NCBI GenBank assembly: GCA_002309715.1
Contig: DBXW01000005.1
Coordinates: 315,481 to 379,480, forward strand
DNA: 64,000 nt
From: Candidatus Avelusimicrobium cornigerorum
GTDB lineage: Bacteria > Elusimicrobiota > Elusimicrobia > Elusimicrobiales > Elusimicrobiaceae
Reading direction: 5' to 3'
Shown here: one piece after another, positions 52,093 to 61,670 of the stretch
Numbering within the stretch: the stretch's first letter is position 1
Layout: each line of letters starts with the position of its first letter
Translations under genes and position numbers: made by a program
The notes under the pieces: generated by a model
Told to the model about the DNA's origin: nothing
The model's database searches: none
What the model saw: the letters and a program-made list of their open reading frames with translations, nothing else

Positions 52093-52168
52093 CCAAAAGA
52101 CCTAAACAACAATAGGTCTTTTGGTTATTTTAGACAAGGGCTAAAGACCTAACTCAAATTAGGTCTTT
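52093..52168 (+). terminator. Two tandem AAAGACCTA hairpins in the leader of the giant gene
   Basis: Hairpin one is CCAAAAGACCTA/TAGGTCTTTTGG (52093-52124). Hairpin two is AAAGACCTAA/TTAGGTCTTT (52143-52168). The stems match each other and the terminator at 23109. They could be terminators, or a leader element upstream of the promoter at 52175. Confidence 0.6.
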
Positions 52169-52174
52169 TGGCCG

Positions 52175-52203
52175 TTGCGGCCCAATTTCATTATGTTTAC
52201 AAT
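52175..52203 (+). promoter_or_regulatory. Promoter of the giant gene
   Basis: TTGCGG (52175-52180) and TACAAT (52198-52203) are 17 bases apart. The AGGAG site and ATG 52237 follow. Confidence 0.7.
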
Positions 52204-52236
52204 GGGGGTATAAGGGAGTTTTTTAGGAGCGATGAT

Positions 52237-55200
52237 ATGAAAACAAAATTAAGTATCAGCGTTATTGAAGTAATTAAAAGAAGCATTAGTCTAACCCTTG
52301 CCTTTATTATGCTAGGCAATCTGATGGCCGAGGCTATGCCTAAACAAACTACGGCTGTCCGGCATCAACAAATTGTTAACGCTATTGAACAACAACTTCA
52401 ACTGTCTCCGACCGAAAAACTACGAATTATAAATGAGCAACTATTAAAAGGTTTTACTGATTCTTCCGAAAAAACTTCCGAAACGATAGATAAAGAAACC
52501 CAAGAAATTATTGCCGCGTTTACCCCAAAAAGCAGAGAAGAATTTTTAAATGAGTATAAAAAATTGGCGGATGATAGTTTGGCTAAAGAACAAAAAGCCC
52601 TACAGGCCGAGTACAATAAACAAATTGAGGCGCTTCAAACTTCCCTGGACGAATCTTACGCACTGGCCCAACAGGAAGCATTGGATGAATCCGGCAAAAT
52701 CGCGGATGATAAAGTTTTACAACTTGGCATATATAAATCCTATTTAAAAGACGAGCAGGAAAAGAATTTGGCCGAACTAAAGGCAAATTTTGAACAAGCC
52801 CAAAACAAATTAAATAAAGATTTTTCTTCCTATATAAACGATGGAGATAATGCTTATAGAGAGTATTTGGACTCTTTTTCCCAAGCCCAACAAGATTTTC
52901 GTAGGGCGGTCAATGAACAACTTAATGCGTTCTTGCAAGAGGCTATTGATGCCTATAAAGAGGTTTCCGATACTGCCCAATCCTACAGCATTTCTGCGCG
53001 TACAACCGATTTAGAAAAGGTGAAAACGGCTGCCCAGGCTATGGAAAATTTTCTATCCATTATCACCGTTTTGGCTTCCATAGAAGATCATGAGGCCATT
53101 TTTCAGGGAGTAGATTTGGCGTATATTCATAAATTTCTCCAATCGTTTATTAAAAACGGAGCGTGCAGTACACACCAAGAAACAACGTATGATCCTCAGG
53201 CCGACTACAATACATCCTCTTATGCGCCTATCGGCGGGAGCCCAAGTGCCGCCAAAATGTATGCGGTACAATCGGCCAAACGATATTCGGTTGAACTTGA
53301 TAAACCCAAAACTTGTGAATATGCATTGACGGCGTTAATCCCTTACGGTACGTTGAAAGGGGCACCGGCCGTCGTGGCGGAGTTTGTAAAATCGCACTAT
53401 CAGAGCGCCACATTTGCCACGGTACTTTTATTCGGTACCCGGTCTTTGTTACTATCCAAAGAGCCGCAACGCGTTGCCGTACTTAAACCGATTGTTGAAA
53501 AGAGTATTCGCTTAGAAAATGATGCCCGCGCGGGCAAAACCGGAAGTTGGACTGATTCATTACACTTTTTAGACTTTTTACAAATCGGTTATTGGACACG
53601 CAAAACCATTACTGACGGTCCTTATGTAAATCACAACGTGGCGGCTTCGGGACAGCAAGCCAATGGAGAAGATAACCTGTGGGAAGATTTCGCCAAACTT
53701 TTAGCGGGGGAAATGCACCAAGGCAACCAAAACGCCAAAGAAATTTTAACATTATCGGTTAACCAATGCGAACTTAAAACATCCGGCGGTTATTCGTGGT
53801 TCGGTCAGCAAGATAATAATAAACAATGGCTGGAATGCGGTGGTATTTATCCGTTCTTATTCGGGGTACTAAGATACGCCCCCGAATTGGCGGAAAGTTT
53901 AAAAGTACATTCTTGGCCCAATAAACCGACGGTGTCCGGGTATGCTATGGGCGGATACAACGGTAAATCTCGTTATGTTACTCCGGAAGAAGCCGATGCA
54001 AATAAACAATGGCTCAAAGAGCATGATATCTTGGAAAAATTTACAAAAGCCGAAGTATTGGCCATGGATTTTTACAGCAAGGTTTTTGAAGGCCAAACTA
54101 TGCTTGAGAAACAGCGTATTGATAATATCATTGCCCGTTCCAACATTTTGAACAAACATAAAAAGATGCTCCCGTATAAAAAAGGGGACGATACCTATAA
54201 AAGCATAGAAAGACTTACCAATGTGGGGCTCGTGCTCAATGCGCTGGCAGATTATGCCGATCAACTTATCGCGTTGGTGCTGTTGACTAAATTAGGCGCG
54301 AGTGCGTTAGGTAAAGTTTTTACGATATTCAAAACGCTGACTAAAGCCAAGACCATCCGTGCGATGATTCTGTCATTTAAACTAATTCCCAATTTAAGTT
54401 TAGCAAAAGGTGTTAAAATGGCAAATGCTTTTAAGGCAGCCGGCTTAAACCCGCAAATCCTTCTTAAACTAAATGCGATTCCCCAAAAGATCAAACAAAT
54501 CAAGCGGTTCAAAACTAAAACATTGGCTAATTTCAGAAGTGCTTACGCAACCACCTATGTTTTCAAGCCGTTTGTGACGGTAAAATCGGTTAATAGTATG
54601 AAAGGAGCCGTCGGTTCGGTCGGAATAACTAAAGTGGCGGGGGCCACCAAATTGACCGGCGTATCCGGGGCGGTTTCGGAAGTACATACGGTAGGCGGCA
54701 CGGCTTTTTGGGGCGGAAAGGGCCGGATTGTTCGGCCTAAGCCGTTAACCCGGGAAGCGGCCCAAAAAGAAATTCCGCTGTATGGGAAAGGGAGTCCGGC
54801 TTATCCGTGGAATACAAAAGAAAAAGCCAATTTTGAATTAAATAAAGAAGGCGTAACCGCTCAGTATTTTGCGTTGGAAGTAAATGAAGACGGTACTGCG
54901 GTTAAACGGTTGGTGGAAATCAAGGACTTAGGTTTTAAGGACAAAGTGCTTTATATCAACGGGCAAATGGCAAAAACTTTTAAGGCCTATATCCCGATGG
55001 ACCAGTTGGAAAGCCTATCGGCCATTGCCAAAGACAGCGGATTTGGGTTTGATTTTAAGGGAGTATGGGTTCGCTTGTACCGGGAAGGAGAATTGCCCGA
55101 GGATATCAAAACATTTAGCGAAGTCAAACAAACGGCCGGAAATGTGGGACAAATTGCCAGAGCCAAGAAAATAAAAGGAGTCAAGAAAAATAAAGGAACT

Positions 55201-57669
55201 CCTATTGAGCCGGATGAAAAAGTAATTCCGCTCAAACAAAAAGAAGACCTCGGCTTCTGGGGTAATTTACGTAAAAAATTGAAAACCAGACATGAAAAAC
55301 GTCTTTCCTTAGACGAAAATACCTACGTTGTACCGTTGTACGATGAAACCGGCACCCGGCAAATTCTCGGAGTGGGATTAAACCCCGGCGATAAAGTACA
55401 AGCCGTATTGCTTGAAAAGTTGGATCCGAAAACTTTTAAGGAATGGAAAGCGGCTAAAGATTCTAAATGGTTTAGGAAAAAAACGGCAAAAGTGGAAGAT
55501 ATTGTTCCCGATGCTAAGTTAATATACAAAGACGGTAAAATATTTTTACAAGAAGGTAAAAAATTAAAATGGTTAGAGGAATACAAAGGCGTGGGTATTC
55601 CGAAAACGGTTTTCTCCAACGTAACGGACATTCGTGAAGTAGAGAAAGTTCAAGCCGTCAAAGAAGCCAAGGAAGCGGCCAATGTGGCCAAGGCTACCAA
55701 ATTTCTAAATCAATTATTTGCGTTGGGCGGTGCCGAAGGTAAGGGTGGGCTCATTTTGTGTCAAACAAAAGACAAATTGGGCTTTGCCAAAATGCTCAAC
55801 GTGCTTAGTTACAGCGCAGCGAGCAGTGCCTTAATGATGACGTTGGAAGCGGACGTAGGGCCGTTTATCAGTACAGCAGTCGGTCTCGGGTTGCCGTATA
55901 TTTCCGCGTTTTTGGCTCCGATACTAGCCCCCTTTGTGGAGCGGTTCGGCGCGCGTACAGTAGTGTTGGCATCTTTAGGTTTGGCGACCGCTTCGCTGGC
56001 GTATGTAATGTTGTCGGGTTGGTATGGGGATGGCATGGAATGGAACGAAAAAACCGGGAAAAAGGATATTTTGAAGGCGTCAAAATGGCCGCTTATTATC
56101 AACGCTTTTCTGACGGGTATAGCGGCTACCGGTTTGCGGGCTTCTTCCAACGCGATATTAAAAGCGTATGAAACTTCTCCAAGTACGTTAGTAGGATCTA
56201 TGGTGTGGAAGAGCGTCGGTGCTTTAACGACAACGGCTCTGCCGTTAGGGTGGTATTTATGCGCCGGGCTTCGGGAAGATAAAACGGTGGATTTCTCTTT
56301 CGCGTTTCCGATAATGTTTGTCCTTACAGTAGCGGCGGCGGCCGGGATACGTCTTAATTTCCCGAAAAAAGCCAATCCCGCGGCCGAGATTACCGCTCAG
56401 ACAATAAGAGATTCGTTTGCGTACATACGACCGGTTTGGTGGGGCTTTTGGAACGGTGAAGCCGGAAAAGTAGGGCCCTTGGCGCGCAATGTATGGGGTA
56501 TGATGTTGATGAGTTCCATGGAAGGTTATGTATATTTCAAGGCGATTTCTGCGGTATACCGCGACATTGCCAAAGGACAGTTCAGTTTAGATGATACCCC
56601 AGCCAAATTAGTTGCAGCGGTTGCCTCGGCTATTCCGCAAGTATTTGTAAGAAGCAGTGGTTTGGGCAAAGTTAAACAAATTGAAAGAGCCAGTAATTTT
56701 AAGTTGGGGGTGGTTAATTCCATCGCTCTTTCATTAGCCGGGACACTGCTTTATATGTTGCCCTTGGATAATGCTGATAACGGAACGAAGATTTTTCAGG
56801 GGTTGCTCAGCGGGATTTTACTGGGGATGGGTACGGCCAATATCTTCCAATACACCCAAAAAGTAACCTTGAACCGCGCCGACTTGCTAGGTATTAAACC
56901 GGCGCATACTACCACGGTATTTTCTGTAGCCAATTTGGGGCTTGCGTTGCCACTCTTTCCGGCTGCCTTTGCGAAGAGTCTGAAGGAAAACAAAGGATAT
57001 TCCGAGGCGGAAGCCAACCAAAAAACCTCAAGTATACCGCTTGGTTTTTACTTATTCGGAATGATGTTATTCGGGATGGGTGAAGGCGTAATCGGAAACG
57101 TGTTTAGACCGGTAGCCAAAGCGTTGAATTTGGGTTGGAAAATAGGCGCAACCGGCGATGCGTTAGACCAAGTTAAGAAATCGGCAATACCTGCTCCTGC
57201 GGTGGATCCTTACACTACCTCTCCGATAGTCCCCGGTTTCGGGACCATTAAGCGCCCCTTGTTAACGCCTCAGGAAATAGACGATGCGTTTTTGGAGCAG
57301 CAAACGCAAGAACAACGGGATACGTTTGTTCGTTCTGTCCAAGCCAAGCATATGCAAAGTTTCTTTGGGAACAGTTTCCTCAGCCGCTACTTGGACTTGG
57401 AAAGCGGCGAGGTGAAAAACGCAGAACAGGAACGTGTAACGGAAGAAAAACCGCTTTACGAGCGGTTGTATGAAGCGGAAGTGGAACGACAAAATCAAGC
57501 CATACGGAACAAAATATACTGTGGGCTGCTATTATACAATCACTTCAAGATTCTTTTTCCGGGAATCGGCCTGACTGCTTTAATGAAAGCGGCAATTGAT
57601 TCACGGAATTCGTTTCATCCAAAGTTTTCCCAGTCAAAAAGGGAGCCGGTGTTACAAGGTGCTAATTAA
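52237..57669 (+). CDS. Giant 1810-residue exported coiled-coil protein with MFS-like membrane domain
   Basis: ATG 52237 (AGGAG upstream) gives an N-terminal signal-like helix (SLTLAFIMLGNLMAEAMP). Residues about 30-300 are coiled coil. The middle holds a helical segment around residues 500-650 and a Lys-rich linker (about 740-1180). From about residue 1185 to 1660 come MFS-like membrane helices (LGLPYISAFLAPILAPFVER, FGARTVVLASLGLATASLAY). I recognise no catalytic domain. The length and combination look lineage-specific; a periplasm-spanning envelope role is only a guess. The terminator at 57694 ends the transcript. Confidence 0.7.
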   Translation: MKTKLSISVIEVIKRSISLTLAFIMLGNLMAEAMPKQTTAVRHQQIVNAIEQQLQLSPTEKLRIINEQLLKGFTDSSEKTSETIDKETQEIIAAFTPKSREEFLNEYKKLADDSLAKEQKALQAEYNKQIEALQTSLDESYALAQQEALDESGKIADDKVLQLGIYKSYLKDEQEKNLAELKANFEQAQNKLNKDFSSYINDGDNAYREYLDSFSQAQQDFRRAVNEQLNAFLQEAIDAYKEVSDTAQSYSISARTTDLEKVKTAAQAMENFLSIITVLASIEDHEAIFQGVDLAYIHKFLQSFIKNGACSTHQETTYDPQADYNTSSYAPIGGSPSAAKMYAVQSAKRYSVELDKPKTCEYALTALIPYGTLKGAPAVVAEFVKSHYQSATFATVLLFGTRSLLLSKEPQRVAVLKPIVEKSIRLENDARAGKTGSWTDSLHFLDFLQIGYWTRKTITDGPYVNHNVAASGQQANGEDNLWEDFAKLLAGEMHQGNQNAKEILTLSVNQCELKTSGGYSWFGQQDNNKQWLECGGIYPFLFGVLRYAPELAESLKVHSWPNKPTVSGYAMGGYNGKSRYVTPEEADANKQWLKEHDILEKFTKAEVLAMDFYSKVFEGQTMLEKQRIDNIIARSNILNKHKKMLPYKKGDDTYKSIERLTNVGLVLNALADYADQLIALVLLTKLGASALGKVFTIFKTLTKAKTIRAMILSFKLIPNLSLAKGVKMANAFKAAGLNPQILLKLNAIPQKIKQIKRFKTKTLANFRSAYATTYVFKPFVTVKSVNSMKGAVGSVGITKVAGATKLTGVSGAVSEVHTVGGTAFWGGKGRIVRPKPLTREAAQKEIPLYGKGSPAYPWNTKEKANFELNKEGVTAQYFALEVNEDGTAVKRLVEIKDLGFKDKVLYINGQMAKTFKAYIPMDQLESLSAIAKDSGFGFDFKGVWVRLYREGELPEDIKTFSEVKQTAGNVGQIARAKKIKGVKKNKGTPIEPDEKVIPLKQKEDLGFWGNLRKKLKTRHEKRLSLDENTYVVPLYDETGTRQILGVGLNPGDKVQAVLLEKLDPKTFKEWKAAKDSKWFRKKTAKVEDIVPDAKLIYKDGKIFLQEGKKLKWLEEYKGVGIPKTVFSNVTDIREVEKVQAVKEAKEAANVAKATKFLNQLFALGGAEGKGGLILCQTKDKLGFAKMLNVLSYSAASSALMMTLEADVGPFISTAVGLGLPYISAFLAPILAPFVERFGARTVVLASLGLATASLAYVMLSGWYGDGMEWNEKTGKKDILKASKWPLIINAFLTGIAATGLRASSNAILKAYETSPSTLVGSMVWKSVGALTTTALPLGWYLCAGLREDKTVDFSFAFPIMFVLTVAAAAGIRLNFPKKANPAAEITAQTIRDSFAYIRPVWWGFWNGEAGKVGPLARNVWGMMLMSSMEGYVYFKAISAVYRDIAKGQFSLDDTPAKLVAAVASAIPQVFVRSSGLGKVKQIERASNFKLGVVNSIALSLAGTLLYMLPLDNADNGTKIFQGLLSGILLGMGTANIFQYTQKVTLNRADLLGIKPAHTTTVFSVANLGLALPLFPAAFAKSLKENKGYSEAEANQKTSSIPLGFYLFGMMLFGMGEGVIGNVFRPVAKALNLGWKIGATGDALDQVKKSAIPAPAVDPYTTSPIVPGFGTIKRPLLTPQEIDDAFLEQQTQEQRDTFVRSVQAKHMQSFFGNSFLSRYLDLESGEVKNAEQERVTEEKPLYERLYEAEVERQNQAIRNKIYCGLLLYNHFKILFPGIGLTALMKAAIDSRNSFHPKFSQSKREPVLQGAN

Positions 57670-57693
57670 CTTTTCCCTAAAACAACCTACTCT

Positions 57694-57728
57694 GTATCCC
57701 CCGGTCTGCCCCGGGGGATACTTATTTT
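57694..57728 (+). terminator. Terminator of the giant gene
   Basis: GTATCCCCCGG pairs with CCGGGGGATAC around TCTGCC, followed by TTATTTT. Confidence 0.85.
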
Positions 57729-57799
57729 AGCAAAGCATATCACGGGAGAGTTCTTCCTTTCGGATGGCCGAAATACGCCCGCTTTTAATACAAATTTCA

Positions 57800-57805
57800 T
57801 ATAAT
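57800..57805 (+). promoter_or_regulatory. -10 box of waaA, leaderless geometry
   Basis: TATAAT at 57800-57805 lies 9 bases before ATG 57815. No ribosome site and no -35 box are visible. An out-of-frame ATG at 57808 lies even closer. Confidence 0.55.
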
Positions 57806-57814
57806 ATATGAAGT

Positions 57815-59095
57815 ATGGGAATAATTTTACTTTTCCTAACCAATTTAATTTTTCCGCTGGCTGCGTTAGGGGTAGTGCTTGGTTTTTTGTTTTCCGGGCG
57901 CCGCGGGTTGCTTGCTCATTTGACACAAGAATTGCGCGAACGCTTCGGTTTGGAAAAAGAAAACGAAATCATACAAGATGCTGTTTGGTTCCACTGCGCT
58001 AGCGTAGGGGAAGTGCTTTCCATTAAAGAAATAATTTCTCGTTTTAAAGAGATTTACGGCCGAGATGTGCTTATTACAACTTCCACCCAAGCCGGAAAAG
58101 AAACGGCCCTTCAAAATCCGCAAGTCAAACAAGCCTTGCTCGTGCCGCTTGATTTTTATCCTTCTTGCCGCCGGTTTATCCGGTTAGCCCGTCCGCACCG
58201 TTTATTCGTGGTGGAACGTGAAATTTGGCCCAATTTGTTGGAAGCGGCCTACCAAGCCAAAGTGCCGACGGCTTTACTCAACGGGCGCATTTCGGCCCGT
58301 TCGGCGCGTGCTTATATGCTTATCAAACCGCTTTTCTCGCGGGCGTTTAAACACCTGGCTTTTGCCGCGCTTCAAACGCAGGAAGACGCATCCCGATATA
58401 TACGTTTGGGCTTGCCGAAAGAACATTGCTTTGTATGCGGTAATGTGAAGTACGATACCTTAACCGATACTCCTATTAACACGGATCAAGCCGATGAACT
58501 GTTTAAGAAATTAGGTTGGGGGGGCAAACAGGTAATTGTGTTGGGAAGTACACATCCGCAAGAAGAAACGATGCTTCTTCGGGCCGCGCCGGAGTTAGTA
58601 AAAAAAGATATTAAAATTGTTTTTGCGCCGCGTCATTTGGAACGTATGCCGGAAATCCGCGCGACATTACGCCAAAGCGGGCTGATTCACGCTTTTGCCA
58701 GCGATGAAAAATTGGTTAAAAATGCCGAGATTTTATGTGTGGATAAAATGGGTTTGTTATCGGCATTTTATTCACGTGCCACATTAGCGTTTGTAGGCGG
58801 ATCGGTCGTTCCGCGCGGAGCGCATAATTTGTTGGAACCGGCCATTTTGGCAAAGACCGTTTTGTTTGGTAAGTATTTTTATAATACGCCGTATCCGGCG
58901 CACTCTTTGTTGGAAAATGGCGGCGGGGTATTGGTGGATGAATATAATTTTAAAGCGATTGTGTTGCGTCTATTGGCTGATAAAGAGCAATTAAATAATA
59001 TGTCTCAAAAAGCACGCAATACCGCATTAAGTTTTAAAGGAGCAACCCAAAAAATTATAGAAGTGGTAGAAAATTATGAACGAAAATCTTACTGA
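57815..59095 (+). CDS. waaA: 3-deoxy-D-manno-octulosonic acid transferase
   Basis: The 426-residue GT-B glycosyltransferase has an N-terminal membrane segment (LLFLTNLIFPLAALGVVLGF) and WFHCASVGEVLS with the catalytic Glu of WaaA/KdtA. EREIWPNLL, GNVKYD and GSTHPQEE follow, and GGSVVPRGAHNLLEPA contributes the acceptor-site end. It adds Kdo to lipid A, so the organism makes LPS or lipo-oligosaccharide. It overlaps the heptosyltransferase-like gene by 20 bases. Confidence 0.92.
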   Translation: MGIILLFLTNLIFPLAALGVVLGFLFSGRRGLLAHLTQELRERFGLEKENEIIQDAVWFHCASVGEVLSIKEIISRFKEIYGRDVLITTSTQAGKETALQNPQVKQALLVPLDFYPSCRRFIRLARPHRLFVVEREIWPNLLEAAYQAKVPTALLNGRISARSARAYMLIKPLFSRAFKHLAFAALQTQEDASRYIRLGLPKEHCFVCGNVKYDTLTDTPINTDQADELFKKLGWGGKQVIVLGSTHPQEETMLLRAAPELVKKDIKIVFAPRHLERMPEIRATLRQSGLIHAFASDEKLVKNAEILCVDKMGLLSAFYSRATLAFVGGSVVPRGAHNLLEPAILAKTVLFGKYFYNTPYPAHSLLENGGGVLVDEYNFKAIVLRLLADKEQLNNMSQKARNTALSFKGATQKIIEVVENYERKSY

Positions 59096-60629
59096 AAAAC
59101 AACCCAATGTTTTGGTGATTCGCCTATCTTCTTTAGGCGATATTGCACTTACGTCACCCGTCTATAAAAATATCAAGGCGGCCTGGCCCAATGCTCGTAT
59201 TACCCTGTTGGTTAAGCCACAGTTTGCCCAGGTATTGGCGGGGCATCCGGATATTGATGAAATTATGGTGGCTAAACCCAGTTTGATTTCCAACATCCGC
59301 CAAATTCGCGCGGGGGGATTTACCCACCTACTAGATTTGCATTGCACGCTTAAAACGATGCTTATGAGCATGTTTAGTCGTGTGCCTAACCGGATTCGTT
59401 ACGATAAAAATTCGTTGGAACGCCGCTTGTTTGTGCGTTTTCGTAAAATGTCCCCGGTGTTGGAACGCCATACGCTAGACAAGTATTTAAAAGCATTGGA
59501 AGCGTGGAACATCCCGGTGAAGTACCGCGAACCCAAAATGGGGGATTGGGCCTATAAACACGTAGAAGGAAATGGAAAGAAAGTAAACACGATTGCCATT
59601 TTCCAAACTTCGTTTATCGGCGACAGTGTGTTGACAACACCGTTAATTCGCAAGACGGCAAAACTTTTTCCGGAAGCCAAAATTGTAGTAATCACGCGTC
59701 CGCAGACGGAAGATATTTTCCGTCCGATGAAGGAAGTATCCCAAATTATCCTAAACGATAAAAAAGGGTGGAATAAAATTGCCGGTGTGTGGAAAACTGC
59801 CAATGCCATTAAAGCCACGAAAGCGGATATTTTGTTAGTGCCGCACCGCAGTTTTAGAAGTGCTCTTATTGCGTGGCTTTCGCGTGTGCCGGTGCGTATT
59901 GGTTTTACTTCCAGCGAAGGGCGTTTTTTATATACAAAGACGGTTCCGTTCTCTTGGATGATACACGATGCCGAGCGCAATTTGTCTTTATTGCAAGGAA
60001 TCGTAAAAGAAAAATTTACTGCTGAAAAATTAAACATGGACTATGCTTCCTCGGCTGAAGAAAACGTGGAACGCTTGATGAAAGATTTTAATTTGGAAGG
60101 CAAAACGTTGGTCGGTATCCATGCCGGCAGCGCTTGGCCGACTAAATGCTGGCCCATGGAGTATTACGTTAAACTCATCAGCCGCCTTCAAACCGAACTC
60201 GGTGTTCAGGCCGTTCTCGTAGGGGGGGGCAAAAAGGATACCGATTTGGGTGAAAAAATCTGCCAACTTTCCACCGGGCACGCGGCGAGTCTATGCGGTA
60301 AAACCAGCCTGGCGGACTTGATGGCGCTTATGCAGCATTTAAAATTATTTATTACTAACGATTCGGGGCCTATGCATATTGCCACTGCGTTTGATGTGCC
60401 CACCTTGGCAATTTTTGGACCGACCACGCGGGAATTGGGTTTCTTCCCGTATGGAGAAGGGCACCGTGTGATGGAAGTGCCAAACTTGTCTTGCCGGCCG
60501 TGCGCTTTGCACGGGGGAAAGAAATGCCCCGAGGGCCATTTTAAATGTATGCGCGATATTTTGCCGGACGATGTGTTTAATGTAGCAAAAGAAATGTTGG
60601 AAAAAAATAACGCGCTTGAAAAGAAGTAA
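59076..60629 (+). CDS. GT9 heptosyltransferase with a duplicated N-terminal lobe
   Basis: The protein is 517 residues against the usual 330-370. Residues about 10-165 resemble only the N-terminal Rossmann lobe of a heptosyltransferase (VLVIRLSSLGDIALTSPVY). From about 172 a complete enzyme follows (IAIFQTSFIGDSVLTTPLI, IHAGSAWPTKCWPMEYY, ITNDSGPMHIATAF). The C-terminus has Cys pairs (SCRPCALHGGKKC) as in WaaF-like enzymes. It probably adds heptose to the Kdo core built by WaaA; the extra lobe may be regulatory or a broken fusion. Confidence 0.85.
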   Translation: MNENLTEKQPNVLVIRLSSLGDIALTSPVYKNIKAAWPNARITLLVKPQFAQVLAGHPDIDEIMVAKPSLISNIRQIRAGGFTHLLDLHCTLKTMLMSMFSRVPNRIRYDKNSLERRLFVRFRKMSPVLERHTLDKYLKALEAWNIPVKYREPKMGDWAYKHVEGNGKKVNTIAIFQTSFIGDSVLTTPLIRKTAKLFPEAKIVVITRPQTEDIFRPMKEVSQIILNDKKGWNKIAGVWKTANAIKATKADILLVPHRSFRSALIAWLSRVPVRIGFTSSEGRFLYTKTVPFSWMIHDAERNLSLLQGIVKEKFTAEKLNMDYASSAEENVERLMKDFNLEGKTLVGIHAGSAWPTKCWPMEYYVKLISRLQTELGVQAVLVGGGKKDTDLGEKICQLSTGHAASLCGKTSLADLMALMQHLKLFITNDSGPMHIATAFDVPTLAIFGPTTRELGFFPYGEGHRVMEVPNLSCRPCALHGGKKCPEGHFKCMRDILPDDVFNVAKEMLEKNNALEKK

Positions 60630-60648
60630 GCAATCGTTTGCAGTTATA

Positions 60649-60684
60649 AAATATCCCCCGAATTTTTATCCGGGGGATATTTTT
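60649..60684. terminator. Bidirectional terminator
   Basis: AAATATCCCCCG and CGGGGGATATTT pair, followed by T's, between the convergent heptosyltransferase and EamA genes. Confidence 0.88.
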
Positions 60685-60703
60685 GTGCCGGGAAGGAAAA
60701 AGT

Positions 60704-61600
60704 TTAATGCTCTTCTACCTTTTTTTGGATAAGCCACAAACTGACAAATACTAAACCCATCCCGATGATTTCCGCTTTTAACGGGATTCGGTGACGAAAA
60801 ATCATATCCGTTAGCATGGCTACAATCGGGGTAAAATAGGTAACAGAGGCCATCCGCGTAGCTCCCCAGCGTTGGATAAGAGCCACCATCAGCAGGAAAG
60901 CCACTGCGGAAGAAAATACGCCGGCCACAACAATAGAGACAATCACTTTCCCCGAGAACGCGCTTAAAGGCGGTATCGGTTCGGCAAGGGTGGCAATAAT
61001 CAGCAGTGCCCCGGCCGAAAGTAAGTATTGATAAAACGTATTTGCTTCCAACGAAACAGCGTTGCTGTCCACCATAATTTTTTTGGTAAGTACATTGCCT
61101 AGGCCATACGACCACGCCATAATAAGCAAAGCAAAACAACCATATAATGCCATGGGCGAAGTGTTAATTTGCCGGGCAGATAATGTCGGGCTAACAATGA
61201 CGAGTAGGCCGATTAAACCGATCGTTACCCCTAATGCACGCCGCCATGTAAAGCGGTCCACTCCTTTTAAAAGGATAGCCCCGGCAATAAAACTCCATAT
61301 CGGTACCGTTCCGTTAAAAATACCCCCCAGCGTGGGATCTACAAATTGTTGTCCCCAGGACAAGGCCGCAAACGGCAGTAAAATAAGCAGTAGCCCAATC
61401 GTGCCGGGCCGCCACAATTCTTTGATGGGGCATTTTAAATTTTTCCGGCGAACGCCGTAGAAAATGATAAAGAAAAGTAACCCGGCCATTACCCTAAAAA
61501 AGGTACTCCACCACGGCGGTAAGGCCTCTACCATATTTTTTGAAGCCAAAAAGGCAGTTCCCCAGCATAAGGCCAGACAAATTGCTAATACATAACTCAT
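60704..61600 (-). CDS. EamA/DMT-family exporter
   Basis: The 298-residue protein has ten predicted helices in two EamA repeats (LAICLALCWGTAFLASKNM and YGCFALLIMAWSYGLGNVL). WVEALPPWW-type loop residues and TYFTPIVAMLTDMIF near the end of the second repeat fit drug/metabolite transporters. Substrate unknown. AAGGAG lies before ATG 61600. Confidence 0.85.
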   Translation of the reverse strand: MSYVLAICLALCWGTAFLASKNMVEALPPWWSTFFRVMAGLLFFIIFYGVRRKNLKCPIKELWRPGTIGLLLILLPFAALSWGQQFVDPTLGGIFNGTVPIWSFIAGAILLKGVDRFTWRRALGVTIGLIGLLVIVSPTLSARQINTSPMALYGCFALLIMAWSYGLGNVLTKKIMVDSNAVSLEANTFYQYLLSAGALLIIATLAEPIPPLSAFSGKVIVSIVVAGVFSSAVAFLLMVALIQRWGATRMASVTYFTPIVAMLTDMIFRHRIPLKAEIIGMGLVFVSLWLIQKKVEEH

Positions 61601-61656
61601 ACAATTCTCCTTTTTTTCATTATAATAAATTTCTGTCTGGGCCGTTCGTGAAATCG

Positions 61657-61662
61657 TATAAT
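61657..61662 (+). promoter_or_regulatory. -10 box of znuA, leaderless geometry
   Basis: TATAAT at 61657-61662 lies 8 bases before ATG 61671. There is no ribosome site between, and no clear Zur box or -35. Confidence 0.55.
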
Positions 61663-61670
61663 ATATAGTG

